Source of the DNA: Halictus rubicundus
Lineage: Eukaryota > Arthropoda > Insecta > Hymenoptera > Halictidae
Assembly: GCF_050948215.1 (NCBI RefSeq)
Contig: NC_135152.1
Span: 3,258,310-3,322,309 of the forward strand
Direction of reading: 5' to 3'
DNA length: 64,000 nucleotides
Position 1 is the stretch's first letter; each line of letters begins with the position of its first letter. Shown here one piece after another: positions 25,601 to 35,829 of the stretch. The notes under the pieces are model-generated. The model saw nothing but the letters and a program-made list of their open reading frames with translations. It ran no database searches and was not told the origin of the DNA. A program made the translations under genes and the position numbers.

Positions 25601-26412
25601 ACTCACCCGGAATGCCAAGCGTTTTCGAAATTGACTCGGCGTAACGTTGTTTAACCATTCGGTCTTGACTGCGTCCATCAGTAACCAGTATGATGAAGTA
25701 ACTATTGTATATTAAGAATGATGGGGATGATTTTGAAGACTTGAATCTGTTCTGGTTGTTTGTAGACAGACAATAAATGATGAGAGGGCCACGAATTAAT
25801 TTGTATACCATGTTGTATCCAATAAAGGGATAGATGCACAAATGTTTATAAATTAATTTACCAACATTTTAATCACATAGAGACCGGAATAAATTCATGG
25901 ACGAAATAAGAATTCGATTAAACTATCAAGGTAGAAAATATCAGCAGTCCTGAGCAACCGATCGAATGATACTAACTTCTTCCCTCAAAATAAGAGCCTA
26001 ATTGATCTTATGTGCCGACCGTACCACAACCTGCTCGAGTAGTCACGTATAAATATCTGTTGTTACAGATTTCCCGGGCATGTGCTTCGCTTCGACAAAA
26101 TGCGCCACCATTGAACCAACAAAATCATGGGACCTGTCACCATTCTGTGGCCGTTCGACCTGCGTGCCAGCCGATGACAACTCTGGCCGTCTCTTCGAGC
26201 TGGTCGAGGACTGCGGACCGTTGCCGAAGGCAAATCCGAAATGCAAGCTGTCCGAGAAGACGAACAAAACCGCGCCCTTCCCCGAATGCTGTCCGATCTT
26301 CGATTGCGAGGAAGGAGCGAAACTGGAGTACCCAGAGATCCCGACCCTGCCGCCACCCACGCAGATCGTAGAAGACGCGAAACCATCAGAAGCCGCACCC
26401 ACGAAAGCCTAA
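19624..26412 (+). CDS. Secreted single-domain von Willebrand factor C (SVWC) protein
   Basis: Two exons: 19624-19741 (signal peptide and acidic/basic leader) and 26069-26412, joined in phase 1 (CGC G|AT TTC), giving about 153 residues. The N-terminus MKLLPVLLLVSAVVVFAAEE is a clear signal peptide, followed by a charged stretch (EEKEEERPKTYRR). The second exon carries the SVWC pattern: MCFASTKC, PFCGRSTCV, LVEDCGPLPKANPKC and FPECCPIFDCE, nine cysteines in all, then a Pro/Thr/Glu-rich tail ending APTKA. SVWC proteins are small secreted arthropod proteins; the family includes Vago-type factors linked to antiviral and nutritional responses, but members differ and this one's role is not known from sequence. 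The 6.3-kb intron is far longer than others in the window. ATG at 19624 is the first in the predicted transcript and starts the signal peptide. Confidence 0.82.
21531..21592 (+). repeat. Dispersed repeat fragment, relative of the 18.6-kb copy
   Basis: Reads CACTGCCGATCTATATGCAA, then AATAAAAATTGTCCGAGTCG and ATTGTGAGAAA, alignable base by base with the 18583-18655 copy with substitutions. Confidence 0.4.
23613..23745 (+). repeat. Dispersed repeat, copy 1 (in the SVWC intron)
   Basis: Shares an ordered series of blocks with 26607-26745: GGGTC..TTTT..ACCCA, CATTTAAATT, CCAATTCGCAT, TTAG...GTAGGTCCA and GTTGATCTTAAAG-type ends. It differs by substitutions and short gaps, as expected of two old copies of one element. 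Confidence 0.5.
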
Positions 26413-26606
26413 TCTCGAGCGCAAACATATGTGGCCCCCGTGAACGCGAAAGATCAAACGAACAACAAAAGTATCCGTCACTTTCCCTGAAAATGCTTTC
26501 TCTCTACCTTCCGGCTTCGTCTCTTCACCTTCTAACGACCATCCACTTCCGGTTACCGGGACACCACGCCCATAGTATTTCATTCGGAAGCTTCGTTAAC
26601 CCTCGG

Positions 26607-26745
26607 ATAGCGGGACTCGGGTCCATTTTCACCCAGATACGTTCCATTTAAATTTGTATTCCCTAGTAACCAATTCGCATCCTTAGCTATGTGTATTAGG
26701 TCCAATTAGTAGGTCCACGTTGATCTTAAAGCATCCGTCTTGCGA
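26607..26745 (+). repeat. Dispersed repeat, copy 2 (3' flank of the SVWC gene)
   Basis: Starts about 195 bases after the stop codon. Ordered blocks match copy 1: CCATTTAAATTTGTATTCCC, AACCAATTCGCATCC, GTAGGTCCACGTTGATCTTA. It may lie within the SVWC 3' UTR. Confidence 0.5.
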
Positions 26746-28732
26746 GGGTTAATAGCATTTGCGAAGTGCTTGGTATAATGAAAGAAAACAATTGGAATAG
26801 ACGTTCGAGTCGAAAGATCGAAACGTTGGGCAGGCTGAAGAACGTTCATTCTAAAAAGAACTCGCAAGAATGAAATCGGTATTAGATTGTAAGAGATTGT
26901 TGAAGGAAAAAAGGCATTAGGACAGGAACATATAGCCGTATATGAGGAGGAACGTTACTTTCGTCGTCGCGCCTCGATGCGCGCCTGTTTCGTCATGAGG
27001 AGGCCACATCGCAACTTCCTGTTACCCTTCGACGCGATTCAACTTCCCGCGAGGCTATTATTACATTGTATATAATTATTATTGTTCTCTATGCACTTCC
27101 ATGTTTCTTTGTTTTATTGATCGCTACGAAATTCCGAGGAAAATGTCGGGATCGTTATACAAAACAGAAAAATTCAACATCAGGATTATCGTAGATTGTA
27201 GGGTGAATAGCGTCGTCTTCACAGTTACCGTGTCTGTTCAGTCTCCTAGTCCCGGAAATGAGATTCAGATGCACACCGTCCATTTTTAATTCCAGCTGTA
27301 ACCATCGTCCCGTAGAGTAGCAATTATCCCGTCTTTTTCTGGAAGTAGAAAGCTCTGCGTACATAATGTAAAAACATGTGTGATTGTAACTATATGTGAT
27401 TAAATTAATATCTATTTAATTCAACGTTCGCCTCCAGCCTCTCATTTCCTCGCGAATGTAATCATTCAAATGCGATTCGAAATTACATGAAACGAGATCG
27501 TGTGAATCTCTTAATTTATAAACGAAAAAAATTAAATTTTTATCGTCGGAACCAAATTTGAATTTGTTATTTTCAGACTTAACGGTTTGTGGACGAGGAT
27601 TTTCCAGAATATTGGAAATATTTCCTTCGGGAAATCAAAGTCTGCAATTCTGTGAAAATATAAAAATGTTATTTACAATAATTAAAGTATAATTGTCTGC
27701 AACTTGAAGAATTAAATCCATGGACCTGATATTGCAAATGCAAGCATAAAGTTAGCAATTTTGCGAGCTTCATTTTTTCTAAATCTCAGTTTCGTATTCC
27801 AATTTTGAAGATTAAAGAGTTATCATATTTTGTAAAGCTTGAAAATTTTTTACTGAAGCTGCACCAAGCAAAATATTATTTACACTGTTTGAAAGCAGAC
27901 AATACTTTAGCCATTCTTCATTAGAACATATATAAGTATTGACGGAACATTATAATTTATTTTGCATTTTATTTTTACAACTGAAAAAACATTTAGATAA
28001 AATGTACTTACGTTAATTTACTAACTATTAAATATTGATTTCCATCATTCACCGTTGAAAGATACATTACAATTTTTATATTTATACATAAACGATAACC
28101 TTTCCTTTCTTTCCCGCTTCTTTTGAAAATTCCTTCCACTCACGCTAAAGTAAAATACTGTATCAAAGTATGAAATATAAAAATTATATTGCAATTTATA
28201 CAAAACTTACAAAGTTGTTTGGTAGACTAGATTTAATTTAATAAACTATTAAAGGAGTGTTAAACAAAATATTTTAAAATATACAATTCCGAAACAATTA
28301 ATAATAAATTTATAATAGTGACATTTTTGCTTGTCGGAAGAGTTCGAATAGTCTTTTTTTATAATGCTGTTAACGTTCCGTTAAACGACTGAAAATAATT
28401 TTGCAATGTATAAAGGTAGAATAATAGATTTTTTTTGTTTTGATTAGTAAACAAATTTGTTTATTGAAATTTTACATTCAGTTTATAAATTTCTAAAAAT
28501 TGGCGAAATTCTCGAGCAGAGTGCATGATGTTGGTACCGTGATCATGGACGCATTACGAGTTTCGTTTTCTCGCCACATATGTTGGCAACGCCGAAAAAT
28601 TGTTTCAGCGAAATTCGCTATTTAACCAAATTTAATGGACGTGAGAGCGAGCGTGAACTGATTAGAATAAACGTGGACGTTCGAGAGACTGTGTGTTCTA
28701 ATCGGCGAATCTTCCAATAACCCGTAACGAAA
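26746..28732. other. Intergenic DNA between the SVWC gene and myotrophin
   Basis: No supported gene. The first part is GC-rich and probably contains the SVWC 3' UTR; from about 27.4 kb it becomes AT-rich. The last 200 bases should contain the myotrophin promoter and 5' UTR, without a TATA box I would defend. Confidence 0.4.
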
Positions 28733-29695
28733 ATGAGTGAACTCGTTTGGGGTATAAAAAATGGTGATTTGGAGCAAGTGCGGGATATCGTTGAGAATAA
28801 GGCAAATACAAGACGTTCAATTTCCTTTTCCTTTGCTTTTTGACTGTCGGCAAATGAGAAATGTCATAATGATACGTTTGTCAGAACTTCTTATTAAATT
28901 CGCCCATGTTCTTTATAATTTACTTTGTGTACAAAATTTATCGTAACAAAAGAAAGGCTGCAAAAATTATTTGTATTTCCTTTTTACTTATCGTACATAT
29001 TTTTTTATTAATGTAGGTCTTACAAGTATATTTCTGTTGATAGAATATTGACGTTAATCAAATAATTGATGGAAGGACACCACTGCATTATGCAGCTGAT
29101 TATGGTCAGAATGAAGTCGTCAGATACCTTTTGGAGAAGGGTGCAAATGCAAATGTAAATATGTTTTAAAAATTAAGATTGGTATATGTGATAGAAGAGC
29201 AAGAGTGGTTCTATATGAAATTTGTTGAGTGGACTGTGAATGTAACTACAGATATAGAGGTTCAACTTTTTTCATATATGTGTATTATATCTTATGTATG
29301 TTAATACATGTATATACATTATTTATAAAATTACACATAGGGTAGAAATAAGGAACTTTTGCTAAAGTTTATATAATAATTTCATTCCACAAATAATAAG
29401 GAAATAACCTTAAGTAACCATTTAATTTTTAAATTGCAACCATGAAAAAATATGATACCAATAAATTCGCATAGGTAAAAACAATGTATGTATTACAATA
29501 ATGTGCATTTGTTTATAGGCTACAGACAAGCATGGTATAACAACATTATTAGCAGCAATTTGGGAAGGACACACAAATTGTGTAAAACTGTTATTAGAAA
29601 AAGGAGCTAAACCAGATGGTCTAACACCAGATGGAACCAGTTATTTGGATGCTGCCGAGAAAGATGAGATTAAACAACTGCTTAAGCTTCACTAG
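28733..29695 (+). CDS. Mtpn: Myotrophin, small ankyrin-repeat protein
   Basis: Exons 28733-28801, 29044-29154 and 29519-29695 give 118 residues, the same length as human myotrophin. It is almost entirely ankyrin repeats: MSELVWGIKNGDLEQVRDIV, then DGRTPLHYAADYGQNEVVRY and TDKHGITTLLAAIWEGHTNC, VKLLLEKGAKPDGLTPDGTS. The known vertebrate protein (V-1) binds actin capping protein CapZ and inhibits it; the insect one is likely similar, by family. Intron 1 needs a GC donor (AATAAG|GCAAAT) to keep frame and align with the family; the alternative GT inside GATATC|GTTGAG would delete four residues. Small, probably housekeeping gene, convergent with eggless. Confidence 0.9.
28802..29043 (+). other. 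Probable GC-AG intron of myotrophin
   Basis: Exon reads GAGAATAAG, intron starts GCAAATAC and ends TGTTGATAG. The AAG|GC context resembles known GC donors. Confidence 0.6.
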
Positions 29696-29826
29696 CACAA
29701 AGCCGACCAAAACACAGAGCGATAATTTTGTTACTTTAGTATTTTAATGTTCCTCATAGGAGTATCACCATTGCTTTCTCTTAATTTTCTTGCATATGAC
29801 TAGACTATCGTATTTATGCACTTTAA

Positions 29827-29832
29827 ATTAAA
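29827..29832 (+). promoter_or_regulatory. Candidate poly(A) signal of myotrophin
   Basis: ATTAAA 132 bases after the stop. Weak evidence in AT-rich DNA. Confidence 0.3.
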
Positions 29833-30988
29833 AGATATAGGTACACAAATGTAGTTTTATAATAATATATCGCACATTTGGAGTGTATAATCATGAACTC
29901 ATAGTCTTACACGGTTATTCTTAGGGATTTCAACGTACATATAATTTCAGCTTTAAAGTAGTATATTGTACTATTTTGTTCTTCTTTTTTTTTATAAAAC
30001 TAACACAAGAACAAATTTATTTTGTAAAACATCTAATCACATATAGCAGAAGATATTTTGATACATTCATAAGATGCAGCATCGTATTTTAAATATTTGT
30101 TATTAATTTATGAACGTTATGAATTTCTTTTTATACATTTTTTCGTAAACTATCAAAATAATAATTCCAGCTTAGTTTAATACCTTTGCGAGAAAGAATA
30201 CATATAAAATACTATAAATGCCCTAATTGAGATATATACATACATAATTTAACTGAGTTCGAGGAAAGACATGTATAAATTATAGAATGAGATTAAAGAG
30301 CTATCTTTATGGTACTAATTACTTGACATGTCTGAAAAGGTTTTAAAAGGTGTACAATAATCAAAAATAATAAGCCAATGCATCATTGTTATGTATACAG
30401 TTGTATTTTATTATTAAACCCATATTTATCGTTTATTTATTATTCGATATTGATTACAATTAATATATATGTATATATAATGTAATATATAATATACATA
30501 TATATTAATGTTACTTTCAGAATACTGTTAAAAGTCTTCTATATATATCAAAATTTCTTTATCCGATGTCAATTATTAAAAATGCAAAGACTGTATTATC
30601 TTTGATAGTCATAAAATATATTATAGATATATCTTTTCAGAAACGTTACGTTCATTAGAATTATAAACAAAACTCTATTGTAATAGCATATTAAAATTAA
30701 CTCAGGAAGAAACATTTACAATTTGTAAACTGCATACAATTTGTTCTATGCGACAGGTCTACTTTATTTTGTAAACTAAGTTACATTTTAATGAATAATA
30801 AATATAACAAATAAAAAACATGAACAGAATTTTTGCACAAATTTCTATTCACAATTCTTATCGTTTATATGATTGTGTGCAATCGAATACTGAAGTATAC
30901 ATACAAAAAAAAAAACGAAAAAAAAAGTAGAAAAATCTAGATTTAAAAACCCTAATTTTATTCTTCCTATTTTCAAGTGTTGCATACA
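29833..30988. other. Convergent intergenic DNA, myotrophin / eggless 3' ends
   Basis: Very AT-rich, no gene. Both 3' UTRs probably end here; on the minus strand an AATAAA (plus-strand TTTATT, 30763-30768) could serve eggless. Confidence 0.4.
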
Positions 30989-33900
30989 TTATAAAAGTCG
31001 ACCTCTACAATTAGATGCCCCACACTTACATATGATAACTTTACCCGGTATACTTCCAACATCGTAGCTATAATTCCACGTTAATTCTTGACCCGCCCTT
31101 ATGTAATTTAAAGCGAAAAACGCCACCCACGGAAATCTTACATCGTGTGTATCAACAAATACGTTTTGAACGAAAACGTTTGGATCGCAAGAGTGCTGAA
31201 ATCATCAAGCAAATATGTTTTTAATGCGTACATGTATATTACACTCTGCTACAATGATTATTATATAGTTTACTTACATTTAAATAACGTCCTATATTTC
31301 CCGTTGTTTTGGCATCCATTATATAAACAGCCTCTTCCTCTCCAAAGAAATCTCTCACTGACTTAAATGTAGGCCTCTCTAATTGCGCTGGCTCCACCGT
31401 AGGGTCAAATCTACTTGGTTCACGTCTACCGCTTCTATTTTCTTCTTCATCGCTTATTGTGATTGCCTCCTGATTTTCACTCGCTGATGATTTTGATAGA
31501 ATCTCAGAATTTTTTGTACTAGTTCCATCTTCGCTGTTCTCTTCAGACCCATCCTGATTATTGGTCTCTTCTCGCTTTCGTTTTCTAAGTCGTTTTCTAA
31601 ATTGATATACAGTGGCACTATTAGTAGCTCAAGTATAAATTATACCAAACGTTAGAAATTATTATTCTTTATTTACCTGATAGATGAAGGATCTGATGAA
31701 TCTACATTGAAGTTTGCATACTTGCTAATGTCGAAGTCCTCATCCGAATCGTTCGTATTTGGTCTCGTATAATCTTCATCGTCGCTTGTCACAGACTTCT
31801 TTTTATCATCTGGTGTAGATATTGGCATCTCTGGCTCAAGAACGTCGCTCTCGTAGCCTTCTTTAATTCCTTCCACTACTTCAACGTAGTCCAATTCAGC
31901 TAAATATTCGTCACCATAATTTTTTCCACCTTCATTAGCTCCCTGCAATGTATAACTAACATTAAAGCAGCATTTCTTTTATTTCATATTAATCGCAATA
32001 ATTTAAACCAGTACTCATTTCAAGTTACCTGTTCTGTAAGCAATCTGCCAGCATAAATACAAATAAAAGATCCCAGAGGAATATCATTTAGGCATCTAAT
32101 GCCCCAACCACGGGGAGCTGTTTTGAAGACTTGTAATTTCAATGTTAGAGGATGTTGCACTACCCTATTCAAACAAGTCTTTACAGCGCATTTACATCCT
32201 GAATTACATTCGTAGATTCCAGTAGTCACTGGTTCTGGTAGACGTTTGTACACATAACCAACAGATGTGTTTGGCACTCTTCCTCCAAGAGTTGCACCTT
32301 GTATTGTTAGTTGCCAGCACTGACACTTCGTCTTATCCTATTCGATAAAAAATAACATCGAAAATCTAAGTGTAGAGACTAGAAAACCGAGAACTCGAAA
32401 ATGTCGGGTACCCGATGGTCGGAACGGGTCAGGAAGGTTCTTGAGAATCTCGATATATTCGAGAATATGTTCTCATATGAGAATACTCCCTATATGCTCG
32501 GGAATCCCGAATATTTTCGAGAGTAATCTCGATACATTTGAGAACCCGAATATCTCGGGAATCCCGAAATTTTCGAGAGCCTGCCCGATTCCGAATAAAA
32601 TTCTCAACACGACATTTTCGGGTACTCTCACACCTCTAGTAAAGACATTAAATGTAACTAAGTCCAATGGAATACTATCTTGGTGTAGTTCACATACTTG
32701 ACAATCATCTTCGCAATCACAACTGCATAGGAATTTTGGATCTAAGTTAAGATTGACACCTTCCGTGGGTTCCCTTAGAGTACTATAACGAATAGTATCT
32801 GGTTGGGTGTGGTCTAGTTCATTGACACATGGTATTGGTACGTTTTCTACTCCATAACTGAGATCCTTGAAATCGAATGTATAATTTAGTTACATCACAC
32901 GTTAACTAAATTAACTAACTTGAATAATATTTACACCTAGATAACATCAATTATACCATGCACTTACTTTTATATTAATGAAACATTTATCTAAAACAAA
33001 CTCGGCTAGACAGTGTACCCAATAGTCAAAATCAAATAGATCAACAGACATTGGACTACCCGTTTTGCGAAGGTACTGATGTAACTCTTCCATATTCCGT
33101 AATCTGACGCCACAGGGAGCTTGATACAACGTGATCTTTTTGCCTTTAGGATATTTACAAAGTTGTCGATTCCAACCGCAGAGCAGCGGTATTGAAAGTG
33201 GCGAATAGCCTCTCAAATCGTCAGGTGTGAAGGATATACCCTGAACGCATTGTGGACCACACTTGTGTGGAACAAATTTCTTTGTTTGAATCTTATTTTG
33301 CGTTTGATAATACTGAAACAGAACAAAAACTCATGATATTTATTTTTTATTTGCTTAATCTACGTAAACTGACTTTTGTACGGTACACTTACAACTATGC
33401 TATGCGAAGGTTTCGTTTCAGTGCTAGGAGAATAAGTATTTGTATCAACGACAGTTTGTTTTTTAGCGGTACTCTTCCTGGCAACAGCTCGCGCCTGCTG
33501 TGGTGCAGTAGGGGTAACCGCAGTTGTACTTTCACTGACTACAGGACTTTGTGCTTTTTCTGTTTGACTAATTCTATCTTCTTCGGGTTCTATATTAGAT
33601 GTATATTCTACATAAGGTAAATTGTTTTTCTGGAATATTAATAAATTTGGCTTTAGCAATTAGTGTTTATGATAAAAGAGGAATAAAAAACGGATGGTTT
33701 TAAACTAGTAAACATTGAAGGTGTGCGGTAACTCGAGAATGTCGGGTCGGGACGGCTTTTCGAATATATCGGGATTTCCGAGCATATTCGGGTTTTCAAA
33801 TGAATCGGTATTCTCGAAAAATTTCGGGATTATATTCCCAAGCATATCCGAGAATCCTGAAATTTTCAAGAACCCCACTCGTTTCGACCCAATACCTTCC

Positions 33901-35829
33901 CGACATTTTCAGGTTCTTGCATACCTCTAGTAAACATACATTATTAACAACAGGAAGTCTATGCCGAGTTGGAGTATTAACAGCAGCATGATGTCCTTGT
34001 TGCCTGGCATTAGCTTTCAAGAGTTCGAGATATAACGGCCCTAATCTAGCAGATCCTCTGTAAATCCACTCAGTTCTTCCGTCAGCATCAAAATGCATTT
34101 GCACTAAACTTGCATCAACTTGTACTACCCTGGCAATCCACCATTTGCCATTCCATTCTGTTTTTACTACTTGCCCCGTTTGTAATTTTACCATTGGCCT
34201 TTCAGGATACGTCTCAATGTATTTTTTCACAAAATCTCGAGACTCGTGAGGTATATCTTCCCACACCTTGGCAGAGGATTCAGCAACTAAATAAATATGC
34301 CTGTGCTCAACATACTGAGCATATCCATCATCAAAGAATATCAAATACCTAATCATTAAAAGAAGATTGTATTAAGGAAAGATATAACTTATATAATCCT
34401 GTATTTAATCGGCAGGCATACCTGTATTTGTTTGTAGCTTTTGGTGTTTCGGCTATCACACCACTGTAAAAGTTACTAGATGCAACATCCCGAAAGACTG
34501 CAACTACTCTTGTTCCAACTGGAATTATTACTGGACTAGTTACGGCGGGTGCAACTTGTTTGCCAAAAACAGATTTCACAATCGAATTGTACTTCTTTTG
34601 CAATAACTTCACACGACAATGCAATGGAGTTCTTGAAACAACAGTTTGCACCTAATAAATTAGAATAAAACAACGTTTGAATATCAATATAAAGTTATTT
34701 TAACAAAATATTAGAAAAGTTGATTTATCAACCTTTGCTTTAATCCATGGCATAAGTGGATGCTTCATAATATACACAACGTTGTCCACATCTATTTGCG
34801 GTTTCACAAGTGGACCAGGTGGAGGTAAATCCAAAGCTAAGACTTGCTTATTGTCTTGATCAATAGGTAATATCTCTGGTTGACTATCTTGTTGTAGCAT
34901 TGCAGCTGACACTCGTACTTGCGTAACTTTTTTTGTTGCTACCAATGGATACAAAGTATTATCCGAAATTCCATCTTCTATTTGAAGCTCTTGTAACATT
35001 TGAATTTGTGGCCTGAAGTCATTGTATAAATTGTTACGTAACGTGTCCATAGTACGCATTAAATCTCCAACTGTTTTGTTCAAAACTTCTGTGTTTTCTG
35101 TTTTAAGAAATGATGAATGAATACATATGTATAGCTATGAATGCTGTAAACTAATGACATACCATTTATTTTATCCCACTGCTCTTTTAGTATATCATGA
35201 GATTCCTTGATTTGATAATCAACATCGTATTTGGTATAAACATTTTTTAAAGTATCTTCTAACATTTCCTCGATACCCTCAAGTAATTCCTCTGGCAAAT
35301 ATTTCTCTGCAATAGAATGCAGCATTAATCAACACTTTTATCAATTCAGTTAAAATTGGATTTGTCTTTATCTCACCTTCATCACTTATGTCTTTCTTTT
35401 TTTCATCATCCGATTCATCGCTATCAGATATTTCTACCTCCATTGTATGATCCGGAAATTCACATTTTAACAGTGGTTTACGATCCACGAAAGCTGCGAC
35501 TAATTGCTATGAAGATCAATGTATTGAAATAAACGTGAAATGAAATGTTTTGTTTATATTATTTTTTATATAGAGTACTGTTGATTTCGTAACCATACCT
35601 TTTGATGGTCTAATGCAGCGTTAAAACATTTCTTACATATCATACGTTTCTTCTTCTTCTCTGTATTTGCACCATAGTAGGCACATGCAAACGAAGGAGC
35701 TGATCTCATGTCTATCCCGGACAAACATTGAAAATTTATGCAATTGCTATTGTAAATTTTAGAACTCTTGTTTTTCTTTGTATTGTCTTCTGCAGCTTCT
35801 TCATCCGAGACAAGCTCAATTACCTCCAT
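30989..35829 (-). CDS. egg: Eggless/SETDB1, histone H3K9 methyltransferase
   Basis: Nuclear enzyme that methylates H3 lysine 9 for heterochromatin and transposon silencing; in flies it acts in the germline piRNA and oogenesis pathways. Thirteen exons (minus strand, 5' to 3'): 35829-35599, 35506-35377, 35306-35163, 35088-34733, 34651-34422, 34348-33940, 33629-33393, 33312-32968, 32865-32698, 32337-32029, 31942-31677, 31617-31278, 31195-30989; all phases close, 1123 residues. Domains: acidic N-terminus, Tudor pair around 300-470 (GTRVVAVFRD, YLIFFDDGYAQYV, WWIARVVQVD), methyl-CpG-binding fold around 610-690 (YQAPCGVRLRNMEEL), pre-SET Cys cluster (CSCDCEDDCQDKTKCQCW), and a split SET domain (GWGIRCLNDIPLGSFICIYA; later YLNHSCDPN, ELTWNYSYD) with a long charged insert around 880-1010. 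Post-SET CKCGASNCRGRLL ends the protein. The catalytic NHSCDPN is intact, formed across the last intron. Two introns carry foldback elements. Confidence 0.95.
32380..32637. mobile_element. Intronic foldback element, copy A (eggless intron)
   Basis: Lies in the 360-bp intron between exons 9 and 10. It has inverted ends (GAGAACTCGAAAATGTCGGG on the left; CGACATTTTCGGGTACTCTC then ACACCTC on the right) and internal palindromic pieces such as CTCGGGAATCCCGAA. The flanks TGTAGAGAC and AGTAAAGAC agree at 7 of 9 positions, consistent with an old 9-bp target duplication. Confidence 0.75.
33716..33928. mobile_element. Intronic foldback element, copy B (eggless intron)
   Basis: 213 bp in the 310-bp intron between exons 6 and 7, flanked by perfect 9-bp duplications AGTAAACAT (33707-33715 and 33929-33937). 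Ends are inverted: GAAGGTGTGCGG on the left, GCATACCTC on the right, each followed inward by an AATGTCGGG-type block. The right duplication lies one base from the splice donor GT of the minus-strand intron. Confidence 0.85.

Larger units (their letters stand above)
19742..26068 (+). other. 6.3-kb intron of the SVWC gene
   Basis: Starts GTGAGT and ends TGTTACAG. It is relatively GC-rich, with many short overlapping frames on both strands but none convincing. It holds two dispersed-repeat fragments (near 21536 and 23613) and a hairpin-like inverted pair near 21750-21850. Probable site of regulatory DNA, by inference from length only. Confidence 0.6.

Noticed and set aside
26012..26651. Four other frames of 110-136 codons around the SVWC exon
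   Set aside because: Shadows of the Cys-patterned frame that splices in phase to the signal-peptide exon.
27140..27160. AAAATGTCGGG word resembling the foldback element end
   Set aside because: Isolated word without the second end, palindromic core or duplications.
31145..31366. 73-codon plus frame over the eggless 3' exons
   Set aside because: Antisense shadow of SET-domain exons.
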